This document shows, piece by piece, positions 1-8,557 of a stretch of DNA of 64,000 bases (the stretch's first letter is position 1; every line of letters begins with the position of its first letter). Under the pieces are notes generated by a model. The model was given only the letters and a program-made list of their open reading frames with translations, ran no database searches and had not been told where the DNA came from. The DNA lies in the NCBI RefSeq assembly GCF_040549485.1, contig NZ_JBEPTK010000003.1:558001-622000 (forward strand), given 5' to 3'. The translations under genes were made by a program, and so were the position numbers. The DNA is from Constrictibacter sp. MBR-5 (GTDB lineage Bacteria; Pseudomonadota; Alphaproteobacteria; JAJUGE01).

Positions 1-2
1 CC

Positions 3-512
3 TGCGCCCTGGTCCATGTGCGCGACCCGGCCGCCCGGGCGGAGATCGAGCGGGCTCTCGCCGCTGCCGTGACCACGCTGCTCGCGGCTGCCGCTCCGCT
101 GGCGGGCGGCGGCGACGGCCGCGCCCTCTGGGTCTGCGCCTATGGCGAGACGTTCCGTACCGAACTGCGCGCGGAGAAGGCGAACCGCCCCGAACTCCTC
201 TACGAGACGTTCGCGGCGCGTTACGAGCGGATCGCGGAGATCCTGGCCGACGACATCTCGCGATGGCGGCGACGCGATCCTCAGGCGGCTCGGCGCCTGT
301 GGCGGCGCCTGCGGATCCGCGGGCGTGCGGCGCAGGTGCTGCGGCTGGCCAAGGCGACGTTCACCTTCGCGGGCGGCCTCGACTACATCCTATGGAAGGT
401 GAAGCGGCATTCCGGCGTCGCTCTGGAACCGACCCCGTGGCAGCGCCGGCATCCGCTCCTCGCCGCCCCGGTGATCGCGCTCCGGCTCTACCGCCGCGGC
501 GGCTTCCGCTGA
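3..512 (+). CDS. C-terminal part of an unrecognised protein, cut by the window edge
   Basis: The reading frame is already open at the first complete codon, so the gene begins outside the window. A GTG at 18 could be read as a start, but nothing supports it. The visible ~169 residues are Ala/Arg-rich. They contain a helical segment with several Arg residues (around 'WRRRDPQ') and end in a basic tail, 'LYRRGGFR'. I see no signal peptide, clear membrane helix or catalytic motif. I do not recognise the family. The next gene, on the other strand, ends four bases downstream, so the two are convergent. Coding potential is supported by length and by the high-GC third-position pattern. Confidence 0.6.
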   Translation, partial: CALVHVRDPAARAEIERALAAAVTTLLAAAAPLAGGGDGRALWVCAYGETFRTELRAEKANRPELLYETFAARYERIAEILADDISRWRRRDPQAARRLWRRLRIRGRAAQVLRLAKATFTFAGGLDYILWKVKRHSGVALEPTPWQRRHPLLAAPVIALRLYRRGGFR

Positions 513-516
513 TGCT

Positions 517-1026
517 CTAGGCGACCCCCGGAGCACGCGCCCGCTGCAGGGCGGTTCCCAGTGCGCGGGCGAAATCGCGCTTCTCGTCCGGCGACAGGAA
601 GGCTCCGATGGACAGCCGGTAGCCGTGCGAGGCGAGCGCCAGTTGGCTGGCCCGGTCGATCGGCTCCTCCAGTTCGACCCGCAGCCAATGCGGCTGGAAC
701 GTCCAGCTGCGCGTCTTGCCGGTCGGCAGGACGCGTCGCACCGTCAGGGCGTCGGGGGTCAGCTGGACGGTCTCGTAGAGACGGGCGTCCCAGTAGTTTC
801 GCCGAAAGCACCATGCGAGCAGGAGGACGTCGGCGCCGAAGAAGCCGAACACCGGCCACGCGCCGATCGCGACGGCCGCGGCGCCCGCGGCGAAGCTGAC
901 GCCGGCCACGATGCCCATCACGATCCAGAATCCCGTCGGCGACAGGCTTCTGTGCGGGTAGAGCACCGCGTCGAAGATCAGCGAATCGCCTTCTCCGACA
1001 GGACGTATGTCGCGCTTCACGGTCAT
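517..1026 (-). CDS. DUF2244 family membrane protein
   Basis: This 169-residue protein matches the DUF2244 family in layout. It has a short N-terminal region with 'FDAVLYPHRSLSP', two closely spaced hydrophobic helices (about residues 32-53 and 56-73), then a soluble domain with 'LTVRRVLPTGKTRSW' and a Trp-rich middle. Family members are inner-membrane proteins of unknown function found throughout Alphaproteobacteria. The ATG at 1026 gives the standard family length. It is divergent from nth (start 1155) across 128 bp, so the two promoters probably share that gap. The family call is firm; the function is unknown. Confidence 0.8.
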   Translation of the reverse strand: MTVKRDIRPVGEGDSLIFDAVLYPHRSLSPTGFWIVMGIVAGVSFAAGAAAVAIGAWPVFGFFGADVLLLAWCFRRNYWDARLYETVQLTPDALTVRRVLPTGKTRSWTFQPHWLRVELEEPIDRASQLALASHGYRLSIGAFLSPDEKRDFARALGTALQRARAPGVA

Positions 1027-1154
1027 TGTCCCAGATCATATTCGCGATGCGGCCCGCCGCAACCTTCGGCGCGCACCGCGCTCACGTTCCTGTGCATATT
1101 CGGGCCGGCGCCGCCATTGCGGGGCGGTGCCGGCGCGCCCTAAGATCCGGTCCC

Positions 1155-1895
1155 ATGAACCCGGAAGCCGTCGCCCTTTTCTTCGACCGCCTGGCGGCGG
1201 CGCTGCCCGACCCCAAGGGCGAGCTGGAATACTCCAATCCGTTCACACTGCTGGTCGCCGTGGTGCTCTCCGCCCAGGCGACCGACGTGGGGGTGAACAA
1301 GGCGACGCGGGGCCTCTTCGCCGCCGCGGCCGATCCCGCGGCCATGCTCGCCCTCGGCGAAGAGGGCGTGCGGCAGCACATCCGCACCATCGGTCTGTTC
1401 AACGCCAAGGCGAAGAACGTGATCGCCCTCAGCAGGCTGTTGGTGGAGGAGCACGGCGGCCAGGTGCCCGAGGATCGCGACGCGCTCGAGCGCCTGCCGG
1501 GCGTCGGCCGCAAGACCGCGAACGTGGTGATGAACATCGCCTTCGGCGCGCCGACCATCGCCGTCGACACGCACATCTTCCGCATCGGCAACCGGACGGG
1601 CCTCGCCCGCGGTGCCACGCCACGCGCCGTGGAGGATGCGCTGATGCGCGTGGTGCCGCAGGACCGGCTGCTGCACGCGCATCACTGGCTGATCCTGCAC
1701 GGCCGCTATGTCTGCAAGGCGCGCAAGCCGGACTGCGAGCGTTGCGTGGTCAACGATCTCTGCGAGTGGCCGGCGAAGACGGCGGGGCCGCCCGTCGCGG
1801 TCTCTCCCGCGCCGAAGGTCAGAAAGGCGGCGAAGCGGTCGAAGCCGGCGCCACGGACGCGGTCGGCCCGGAACGCGACCGCGCGCGCTCGATGA
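1155..1895 (+). CDS. nth: Endonuclease III (DNA glycosylase/AP lyase)
   Basis: Nth excises oxidised pyrimidines and cleaves the abasic site in base excision repair. The 246-residue protein shows the helix-hairpin-helix 'LPGVGRKTANVV' carrying the catalytic Lys120. The conserved Asp138 lies in 'AVDTHIFRI'. The [4Fe-4S] cluster is ligated by Cys187, Cys194, Cys197 and Cys203 (C-x6-C-x2-C-x5-C). I chose the ATG at 1155 because it lines up with the family N-terminus; upstream in-frame codons encode nothing recognisable. The C-terminus carries a ~40-residue Ala/Arg/Pro-rich tail beyond the usual end. That tail overlaps the convergent EI24 gene by 77 bp. Confidence 0.95.
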   Translation: MNPEAVALFFDRLAAALPDPKGELEYSNPFTLLVAVVLSAQATDVGVNKATRGLFAAAADPAAMLALGEEGVRQHIRTIGLFNAKAKNVIALSRLLVEEHGGQVPEDRDALERLPGVGRKTANVVMNIAFGAPTIAVDTHIFRIGNRTGLARGATPRAVEDALMRVVPQDRLLHAHHWLILHGRYVCKARKPDCERCVVNDLCEWPAKTAGPPVAVSPAPKVRKAAKRSKPAPRTRSARNATARAR

Positions 1896-2982
1896 AGGTG
1901 GTGTAGCAGCCGGGGGTGGGCGGTTCCTGTTCCCGGCGTCCGCGCAGGGTGTGGTGGATGACTTCGAAGTCGTCGCCGGCCTCGTAGAGATAGAGGTCGA
2001 GGACGCAGGTCCCGGTCGTGTATTGCCAGACCCGTGCCGGTCCCTCCCGCCTGACCAAGTCGGGCGATCCCAGCCGGCTCCAGATCTCTATCTGTCCCTG
2101 GCCGTCGAGTTCCTGCGGTGAGTTCGTCAGGCGCATCGGCCGTGGCTTGACGGATCCGAAGGGATCTTGGTCGCGGTTCTCGAAGGTCTGCACCGATGCG
2201 CCGATGATCAGGCCGCCGAGCAGGACGCTGGCGATGCCGGCGCGCATCCCCCGCGTGCCGTCGCCGAGCCGTATGGCGCCGGCCTCTCCCGTGTCGGCGC
2301 CCTCGTCGCCGAGGCGCCCGCGCAGCCGCTGGAACATGTGGAGCATCATCGCGGTGCCGAGCGTCGGAGCAGCGAGATTGAGGAAGGGGATGCTGAACAT
2401 GAAGGCGATGACGGCACCGCCGAGCCAGACGTGCCCTCGTATCCGCAGGCGCGCCCGCTTCGCGGCGGCCGGCGGCATCCGCCGCAGGGCGACGGCTTCG
2501 AAATACTCCCGGCCCAGCAGGAAGCCGTTCACGACGTAGAACAGGACGAGATTGAGCGGCGGAACGAAGATCAGCGCCAGGTAGACCGGCAGCAGCACGA
2601 GGTTGACCGCGAGCACCAGGGCCGCGAGTTCCAGGTTCGACAGCAGGATTTCGCGCCAGGGCTGCTTGCGCGGTTCGCCCAGGTCCGGATACCAGCGTGT
2701 CTCCACGGCCTCCGCAACGTCGTCGAGGAAGATGCCCTGGATGCCCGTCGCGAAGGCCGGGAAGAGCAGAATCGCGACGACGCCGAACGCCAGGACGCCG
2801 AACACGTCGACGATGGAGTCGATCCAGCCCGTCCCGAACACCGCGAACGAACCGAGTGTCCAGCCGGCCGCGACGATGAGGCCGACGAAGACGACCGCCG
2901 CCAATGCCAGGCTCAGCATCAGCACCCGCGCGAAACGGCGGTCGGTCACCTGGCGAAGCGTCCGAATGACGTCCCGGTACAA
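1819..2982 (-). CDS. EI24-domain (CysZ-like) integral membrane protein
   Basis: This protein of about 387 residues has a strongly hydrophobic N-terminal two-thirds with roughly six membrane segments. The features 'ATGIQGIFLDDVAEAVE' and 'LVLFYVVNGFLLGREYFE' are typical of the EI24 family, which includes the sulfate permease CysZ. The last ~120 residues form a soluble region outside the EI24 domain. It contains 'LGSPDLVRREGPARVWQY' and a Cys pair (TCVLD, GCYTT). This looks like the small SmpA/BamE-like 'G-x-P-x-x-x-R-x-E-G-x-x-x-x-W-x-Y' motif. The start is a TTG at 2982 without a strong ribosome site, so the N-terminus is uncertain. Transport function is inferred from family only. Confidence 0.75.
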   Translation of the reverse strand: MYRDVIRTLRQVTDRRFARVLMLSLALAAVVFVGLIVAAGWTLGSFAVFGTGWIDSIVDVFGVLAFGVVAILLFPAFATGIQGIFLDDVAEAVETRWYPDLGEPRKQPWREILLSNLELAALVLAVNLVLLPVYLALIFVPPLNLVLFYVVNGFLLGREYFEAVALRRMPPAAAKRARLRIRGHVWLGGAVIAFMFSIPFLNLAAPTLGTAMMLHMFQRLRGRLGDEGADTGEAGAIRLGDGTRGMRAGIASVLLGGLIIGASVQTFENRDQDPFGSVKPRPMRLTNSPQELDGQGQIEIWSRLGSPDLVRREGPARVWQYTTGTCVLDLYLYEAGDDFEVIHHTLRGRREQEPPTPGCYTTFIERARSRSGPTASVAPASTASPPF

Positions 2983-3117
2983 AGCGGCTCGGTCCCTGCT
3001 CCCGAAGGTCCTGTGACCGCCCGGAATCTGCTGGCAGTCCGCGCGGCGTGCGATCGAAGGCGATAAGCACTATACTCCCGTGATCGACAACGCGTTTCGG
3101 CAAAAAGGGTTTTGAGT

Positions 3118-4110
3118 ATGGCTAAGGGCGAATTGGACGTGCTGGGTGTGGGAAATGCCATCGTCGACGTATTCGCGCATACGGACGAGGCGTTCCTGGA
3201 ACAGCACGACCTGCCCAAAGGGGTTATGACGCTGATTGACGCGGATCGCGCGGTGAAGCTTTACGAGGCGATGGGTCCGGGCGTCGAGATGTCCGGCGGA
3301 TCCTGCGGCAACACCGTCGCCGGCCTGGCGTCGCTCGGTGCGCGCTGCGCCTATATCGGCCGCGTCCGCGACGATCAGCTCGGCGAGATCTTCCGCCACG
3401 ACGTGCGCTCGCTCGGGGTCGAGTTCGAGACGCCCTCCGCGACGGCCGGCAAGCCGACGGCGCGCTGCCTCGTCTACGTGACGCCGGATGCCCAGCGCAC
3501 CATGGCGACCTTCCTCGGCGTCTGCACCGAGTTGAACGAGGCGGACATCGACGAGGCGCAGGTCGCGCGGGCCAAGGTGACGTATCTCGAAGGCTATCTC
3601 TGGGACGACCCGCGCGCCAAGGCGGCGCTGCTGAAGGCGGCGAACGCGGCGCACGCCGCCGGGCGCAAGGTGGCCTTCACCCTGTCCGACCCGTTCTGCG
3701 TCGACCGCCATCGTGCGGAATTCCGCAGCCTGATCGCGGACCATGTGGACATCCTCTTCGCCAACGAGGCCGAGATCTGCTCGCTCTACGAGGTCGAGGC
3801 GTTCGACGATGCGCTTGCCCGCGTCCGCGGCGATTGCGAGACGGCGGTGCTGACGCGCAGCGAGAAGGGCTCGGTCGTCGTTGCCGGCGGCGCGGTCCAC
3901 GCGGTGCCGGCGGAGCCCGTCGCCAAGGTCGTCGACACGACCGGGGCCGGCGACCTGTTCGCCGCCGGCTTCCTCTACGGCTACACCCACGGCAAGGGCC
4001 CGGAGGTCAGTGCGCGGATCGGCGGGATCTGCGCCGCGGAGGTGATCAGCCATGTCGGTGCGCGTCCCGAGACGACGCTCGCCGATCTCGTGCGCACGCG
4101 CCTCGGCTGA
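3118..4110 (+). CDS. Adenosine kinase-like PfkB-family sugar kinase
   Basis: PfkB-family kinase of 330 residues. The N-terminal 'VLGVGNAIVDVFA' strand and the 'GGSCGNTVAGLASLGARCAYIGRV' region bind the sugar or nucleoside. The C-terminal signature 'DTTGAGDLFAAGF' spans residues 273-285, with Asp279 as catalytic base and the GAG anion hole. Proteins of this type in Alphaproteobacteria are annotated as adenosine kinase (adenosine to AMP). The ATG at 3118 follows 'AAAGGG' at a good distance. The in-frame TTG at 3112 is less likely. Purine salvage is the likely role; a related sugar as substrate cannot be excluded. The cyclase gene begins 25 bp downstream in the same direction. Confidence 0.85.
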   Translation: MAKGELDVLGVGNAIVDVFAHTDEAFLEQHDLPKGVMTLIDADRAVKLYEAMGPGVEMSGGSCGNTVAGLASLGARCAYIGRVRDDQLGEIFRHDVRSLGVEFETPSATAGKPTARCLVYVTPDAQRTMATFLGVCTELNEADIDEAQVARAKVTYLEGYLWDDPRAKAALLKAANAAHAAGRKVAFTLSDPFCVDRHRAEFRSLIADHVDILFANEAEICSLYEVEAFDDALARVRGDCETAVLTRSEKGSVVVAGGAVHAVPAEPVAKVVDTTGAGDLFAAGFLYGYTHGKGPEVSARIGGICAAEVISHVGARPETTLADLVRTRLG

Positions 4111-4135
4111 CCTCTAGCCGGTCCGCGAACCCCGC

Positions 4136-5848
4136 ATGGCCGCGTCCCGTGTCACGGCGCAGCGGCTGCGGCTCGCGACCGGCCTCGTGCTGTTCGCCTT
4201 CGCGGCGACGCACCTTCTGAACCATGCGCTCGGCCTCGTGTCGCTTCAGGCGATGGAGGCCGGGCGCTTCTGGTTTCTGGGGTTCTGGCGCAGCCTGCCG
4301 GGCACCGTCCTGCTTGCCGGCGCCGCCGGCGTCCACGTCGTCCTCGCGCTCTGGAAGCTCTTCCGCGGCCGGGGGCTCTCGATGCCCGCCTGGGAGTGGG
4401 CGCAGGTGCTGCTCGGCCTCGCCATCCCGGTGCTGCTGACCGTGCACGTGCTCGGCACCCGCGGCGCGCACGAGGTCTTCGGCGTCGAGGACACCTATCA
4501 CTGGGTGCTGGCCGTCCTCTGGCCGGACGGCGCGCTGCGGCAGACCGTGCTGACCCTCGTCGTCTGGGCGCACGGATGCATCGGCGTTCATTTCTGGCTG
4601 AGGCTGCGCCGCTGGTATGCGCGCGCCTTTCCCGCCCTGTATGCGCTCGCGCTGCTGCTGCCCGCCTTCGCGCTGCTCGGCTTCGTATCGGCGGGCCGGG
4701 AGGTGGCGGAGATCGCCGCGGCACCGGGCGGTTTCGAACGCCTCGCCCAGGCGGCGCGCTGGCCGGGAGACGCCGCGGCCGGCTTCATCTACGGCACGGA
4801 GCCCTACATCGTCGGCGGCTTCCTGGCGCTGGTCTTCGCCCTGGCGGCGGTGCGCGTCGGCCGGATCGGCCTCGCCCGGCGCCGCGGCACCGTCCGGCTC
4901 ACCTATCCAGACGGGCGCACCGTCACCATCGTCCCGGGCACCTCGGTCCTGGAGGCCAGCCGCATGGCGGGCGTGCCGCACGCCTCGGTCTGCGGGGGGC
5001 GCGGCCGCTGCTCGACCTGCCGGATCCGTGTCGGCAGCGGCGCCGATCTGCTGCCGGCGGCCGACGAGGGTGAACTGAAGGTGCTCGAACGGATCGGCGC
5101 GCCGGAGAATGTCCGTCTCGCCTGCCAGCTTCGCCCCGTCTCGTCGCTGGAGGTGGCGCCGCTCTTCCCGCCGACGGCGGGACCGCGCGACGCTCGTCCC
5201 AGGCCCGGCTACCGTCACGGCGCCGAACTGGACATCGCCATCCTGTTCGCCGACCTTCGCGCCTTCACCCGCCTCGCTGAGCGCAAGCTGCCCTATGACG
5301 TGGTCTTTCTGCTCAACCAGTATTTCCGAGAGATGGGGCATGCGGTGGAACGCGCCGGCGGCCGCGTCGACAAGTTCATCGGGGACGGCGTGATGGCGCT
5401 CTTCGGCATCGAGGGCGGCCGCGAGGCGGGCGCCCGGTCGGCGCTCGACGCCGCCCGCCGCATGGCCGAGGCCCTCGAAGGCCTGAACCGGGCGCTGGAT
5501 CACGACCTGCCGGAGCCGCTGCGCATCGGCATCGGCGTCCATGCGGGTCCGGTCATCGTCGGAGAGATGGGCTACGGCACTGCCGTTTCGATGACCGCGA
5601 TCGGCGACGCCGTGAACGTCGCCAGCAGGCTGGAGACCATGACCAAGGAACTGGCCTGCCAGGCCGTCGTCTCGGAGAGCGTGGCGCGTCGCGCCGGAAT
5701 CGATCTCGCGCGGTTTCCCGCGCACGAGATCCAGGTGCGGGGCAGGGACAGGATGCTGACGGTCTATGCGGTCGCGGATGCCCGCGACCTGCCCGAACCG
5801 CCGCCCCGCCCCGTCGCCGGCCGTGCCCGCCCCGGAGCCGCCGCATGA
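4136..5848 (+). CDS. Membrane-anchored [2Fe-2S] ferredoxin/class III adenylate cyclase fusion (CyaC type)
   Basis: Three modules lie in 570 residues. Residues 1-240 form about six membrane helices with histidines placed like haem ligands (His26, His30, His67, His104, His146, His152), resembling diheme cytochrome b anchors of succinate dehydrogenases. Residues 250-345 are a plant-type ferredoxin with Cys286, Cys292, Cys295 and Cys330. Residues 362-548 are a class III cyclase: metal Asp373 and Asp417, purine-specifying Lys413 and Thr487 (adenylate type IIIb), and transition-state Asn494 and Arg498. All catalytic residues are present, so ATP to cAMP activity is expected. The order matches the redox- and quinone-responsive CyaC of Sinorhizobium meliloti. 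The stop overlaps the start of the next gene (ATGA). Confidence 0.88.
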   Translation: MAASRVTAQRLRLATGLVLFAFAATHLLNHALGLVSLQAMEAGRFWFLGFWRSLPGTVLLAGAAGVHVVLALWKLFRGRGLSMPAWEWAQVLLGLAIPVLLTVHVLGTRGAHEVFGVEDTYHWVLAVLWPDGALRQTVLTLVVWAHGCIGVHFWLRLRRWYARAFPALYALALLLPAFALLGFVSAGREVAEIAAAPGGFERLAQAARWPGDAAAGFIYGTEPYIVGGFLALVFALAAVRVGRIGLARRRGTVRLTYPDGRTVTIVPGTSVLEASRMAGVPHASVCGGRGRCSTCRIRVGSGADLLPAADEGELKVLERIGAPENVRLACQLRPVSSLEVAPLFPPTAGPRDARPRPGYRHGAELDIAILFADLRAFTRLAERKLPYDVVFLLNQYFREMGHAVERAGGRVDKFIGDGVMALFGIEGGREAGARSALDAARRMAEALEGLNRALDHDLPEPLRIGIGVHAGPVIVGEMGYGTAVSMTAIGDAVNVASRLETMTKELACQAVVSESVARRAGIDLARFPAHEIQVRGRDRMLTVYAVADARDLPEPPPRPVAGRARPGAAA

Positions 5849-7188
5849 GCCGCCGCACGAGCCGCCCGGGCTGGGCCGAGGCCTCGATGATCTACCTCGA
5901 GCCGCGGGTGGTCGCCGTCCTCTTCCTCGGCTTCGCCAGCGGCCTGCCGCTGCTCCTCACGGCCTCGACGCTCGCCATCCGCCTGACCGAGAGCGGCGTC
6001 GACCTCACGACCATCGGCCTGTTCGCGATGGTCGGCGTGCCCTACAGCCTGAAGTTCCTGTGGGCGCCGCTGATCGACCGGCTGCCGCTGCCGGTCCTGT
6101 CGCGCGTGTTCGGCCGCCGCCGCGGCTGGCTGCTGGCGACCCAGGCGGCGCTGGTGGCGGCGCTGCTCGGCCTCGGCGCCGTCGACCCGCGCGTCGACCC
6201 CGGCCAGACGGCGCTGCTCGCCGTGATCGTCGCCTTCTGTTCCGCCAGCCAGGACATCGTCATCGACGCCTACCGCGTCGAACTGCTGGAGGAGCGCCAG
6301 CAGGGCGCGGGGGCGGCGATGATCGTCTTCGGCTACCGGATGGCAATGCTCGTGGCGGGCGCCGGCGCCCTCTATCTCGCGACCTTCTACGACTGGTTCT
6401 GGACCTATGCCGCGATGGCGGGGCTGGTCCTGGTCGGCAGCGTCGCCGTGCTGCTGAACCGCGAGCCGGAGGTGGCGGTCGACGCCGCCACGGTGGATCG
6501 CGAGCGGCGCATCGCCGGCACGTTGCGGGCCGACCGCGTCGGCATCGCCGCATGGCTGTCGAGCGCCGTGGTGGCACCCTTCGCCGACTTCCTCACCCGG
6601 CGCGGCTGGCTGACGATCCTCGCCTTCGTCGTGCTCTACAAGTTCGGCGACGCGCTGGCCGGCGTGATGGCCAACCCGTTCTACATCGAGATCGGCTTCA
6701 CCAAGGTCGAGATCGCCAACATCAGCAAGCTCTACGGCTTCGTCGCGACGCTGGCCGGCGGGTTCATCGGCGGCATCATCGTCCACCGGCTCGGCATCGG
6801 CGCCAGCCTGCTGATCTGCGGCGTCCTGCAGATGGTCTCCAACGCGGTGTTCGCCCTCCAGGCGGTGGCCGGCCACGACACGAGCATGCTGATGGTGACC
6901 ATCGGCTTCGAGAATCTCGCCGGCGGCATGGGGACGGCGGCCTTCGTCGCCTACCTGTCGAGCCTCTGCAACGTCGCCTACACGGCGACGCAATACGCAC
7001 TGCTCTCGTCCCTCATGGCGGTCGCCCGCACGGTCCTGGCGTCGCCGGGCGGCGCCATCGCGGCCGAGACGGGCTGGGTGACCTTCTTCCTGATCACGAC
7101 CGTCGCCGCCGTGCCCGGGCTGATCCTGGCCTGGGTGCTGCTGCGCCGAGAGCCGCCGCCGCGGCCGGTTCTTGCCGAGACCGGATAG
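5845..7188 (+). CDS. AmpG-like MFS permease
   Basis: Major facilitator protein of 447 residues with about twelve hydrophobic segments. AmpG-family features are visible: 'FASGLPLLLTASTLAIRL' in helix 1, 'KFLWAPLIDR' in the loop after helix 2, and 'SASQDIVIDAYRVELL' in helix 4. AmpG imports GlcNAc-anhydromuropeptides for cell-wall recycling, and more distant members have unknown substrates. The ATG at 5845 overlaps the cyclase stop codon, indicating translational coupling. There are no recycling enzymes nearby, so substrate assignment rests on family only. A terminator-like hairpin follows at about 7237. Confidence 0.82.
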   Translation: MSRRTSRPGWAEASMIYLEPRVVAVLFLGFASGLPLLLTASTLAIRLTESGVDLTTIGLFAMVGVPYSLKFLWAPLIDRLPLPVLSRVFGRRRGWLLATQAALVAALLGLGAVDPRVDPGQTALLAVIVAFCSASQDIVIDAYRVELLEERQQGAGAAMIVFGYRMAMLVAGAGALYLATFYDWFWTYAAMAGLVLVGSVAVLLNREPEVAVDAATVDRERRIAGTLRADRVGIAAWLSSAVVAPFADFLTRRGWLTILAFVVLYKFGDALAGVMANPFYIEIGFTKVEIANISKLYGFVATLAGGFIGGIIVHRLGIGASLLICGVLQMVSNAVFALQAVAGHDTSMLMVTIGFENLAGGMGTAAFVAYLSSLCNVAYTATQYALLSSLMAVARTVLASPGGAIAAETGWVTFFLITTVAAVPGLILAWVLLRREPPPRPVLAETG

Positions 7189-7236
7189 AGTGGCCGGCCC
7201 CGATGGTCCGCTTCTTGCGCTGAACGCGGCGATTGA

Positions 7237-7266
7237 CGCCGCCCCCCGGGGCGGCGCCTACTTTTT
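7237..7266 (+). terminator. Rho-independent terminator after the ampG-like gene
   Basis: A GC-only inverted repeat (left arm from 7237, right arm to 7256) forms a stem of about eight pairs with a tight loop. After 'CCTAC' a run of five T follows at 7262-7266. It sits between the permease stop (7188) and the ald start (7299). It therefore probably separates the adenosine kinase-cyclase-permease unit from ald. Confidence 0.55.
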
Positions 7267-7298
7267 CGGCATATGTCGAAGCTGTGCGGGAGGCGGAG

Positions 7299-8414
7299 AT
7301 GCTCGTCGGGGTGCCCAGGGAGATCAAGACGCACGAATACCGGGTCGGCATGGTGCCGGCCAGCGTGCGCGAACTCGTCCATCACGGCCATCAGGTGATG
7401 GTCGAGACCCATGCCGGCCACGGCATCGGCTTCGACGACCCCGACTATGCGGCGGCAGGGGCCGAGATCGTCGACACCGCGGCGGAGATCTTCGCGCGCG
7501 CCGACATGATCGTGAAGGTCAAGGAGCCGCTGGCGCCCGAGATCGCCATGCTGCGCGAGGGCCAGGTGCTGTTCACCTACCTGCATCTCGCCGCCGACCG
7601 CGTGCAGACCCAGGGTCTGGTCGATTCGGGCTGCGTCGCCATCGCCTACGAGACGGTCACCGACGACCGCGGCGGCCTGCCGCTGCTCTCGCCGATGAGC
7701 GAGGTCGCCGGCCGCATGTCGATCCAGGTGGGCGCGCACTGCCTGGAAAAGGAATCGGGCGGCCGCGGCGTGCTGCTCGGCGGCGTGCCGGGGGTCCCTG
7801 CGGCGGACGTGGTGATCCTCGGTGGCGGCGTCGTCGGCACCAACGCCGCCCGCATGGCGATGGGCCTGGAGGCGAAGGTCACGGTGGTCGACAAGTCGCT
7901 GCGCCGTCTCTACGAGCTCGACCTGCAGTTCGGCGCCAAACTGAACACCGTCTTCTCCACCGTCGACGCCATCGAGAAGGCGGTCGCCCAGGCCGATCTC
8001 GTCGTCGGCGGCGTGCTGCTGCCCGGTGCCGCGGCGCCGAAACTGGTGACGCGCGACATGGTGAAGGGCATGAAGCGGGGGGCGGTCATCGTCGACGTCG
8101 CCATCGACCAGGGCGGCTGCTGCGAGACCAGCCGGCCGACCACCCACGCCGATCCGACCTATGTCGACGAGGAGGTCGTGCATTACTGCGTGACCAACAT
8201 GCCGGGTGCGGTGGCCCGCACCTCAACCGTCGCCCTGAACAACGCCACGCTGCCCTTCGTGCTGGCGCTCGCGGACAAGGGCTACCGCAAGGCCTTGGCC
8301 GACGACCGCCACCTGCTCGCCGGCCTCAACGTCCATCGCGGCCGGATCACCTACGCGGCCGTCGCCGCCGACCTCGGATTCGACTTCCATCCGGCGGCCT
8401 CCGCCCTCGTCTGA
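7299..8414 (+). CDS. ald: Alanine dehydrogenase
   Basis: NAD-dependent L-alanine dehydrogenase (alanine to pyruvate plus ammonia), 371 residues, exactly the family length. It begins '[20 protein letters not shown]'. Substrate and catalytic residues Lys73/Lys75 ('VKVKEP') and His96 ('YLHLA') are in place. The Rossmann motif '[17 protein letters not shown]' and the C-terminal '[15 protein letters not shown]' are also in place. The ATG at 7299 follows a good 'GGGAGGCGGAG' ribosome site. A short GC hairpin (8415-8441) directly follows the stop but lacks a T tract. A TRAP operon starts 143 bp downstream in the same direction, which could mean a shared role in amino or organic acid use, though this is only positional. 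Confidence 0.95.
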   Translation: MLVGVPREIKTHEYRVGMVPASVRELVHHGHQVMVETHAGHGIGFDDPDYAAAGAEIVDTAAEIFARADMIVKVKEPLAPEIAMLREGQVLFTYLHLAADRVQTQGLVDSGCVAIAYETVTDDRGGLPLLSPMSEVAGRMSIQVGAHCLEKESGGRGVLLGGVPGVPAADVVILGGGVVGTNAARMAMGLEAKVTVVDKSLRRLYELDLQFGAKLNTVFSTVDAIEKAVAQADLVVGGVLLPGAAAPKLVTRDMVKGMKRGAVIVDVAIDQGGCCETSRPTTHADPTYVDEEVVHYCVTNMPGAVARTSTVALNNATLPFVLALADKGYRKALADDRHLLAGLNVHRGRITYAAVAADLGFDFHPAASALV

Positions 8415-8557
8415 CGGGCCGGGCGGGCTGCGGCCGGCCCGATACGTCTGGACAACATTCCCCTTCCCACGCTCCCCGACGGCGTGCCAGCATGCTGGAC
8501 CAAGGACCCGACGTCAGATCGGGCCGGGCTGAAACGTCTCAGTGGGAGGAGACAAGG

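Noticed and set aside
4046-5725. 559-codon minus-strand frame opposite the cyclase
   Set aside because: The plus strand encodes three intact domains with catalytic residues. The antisense product is Arg/Ala/Asp-rich noise.
8415-8441. Terminator directly after ald
   Set aside because: There is an 8-bp stem with an 11-base loop, but no T tract follows, so I mention it only in the ald entry.
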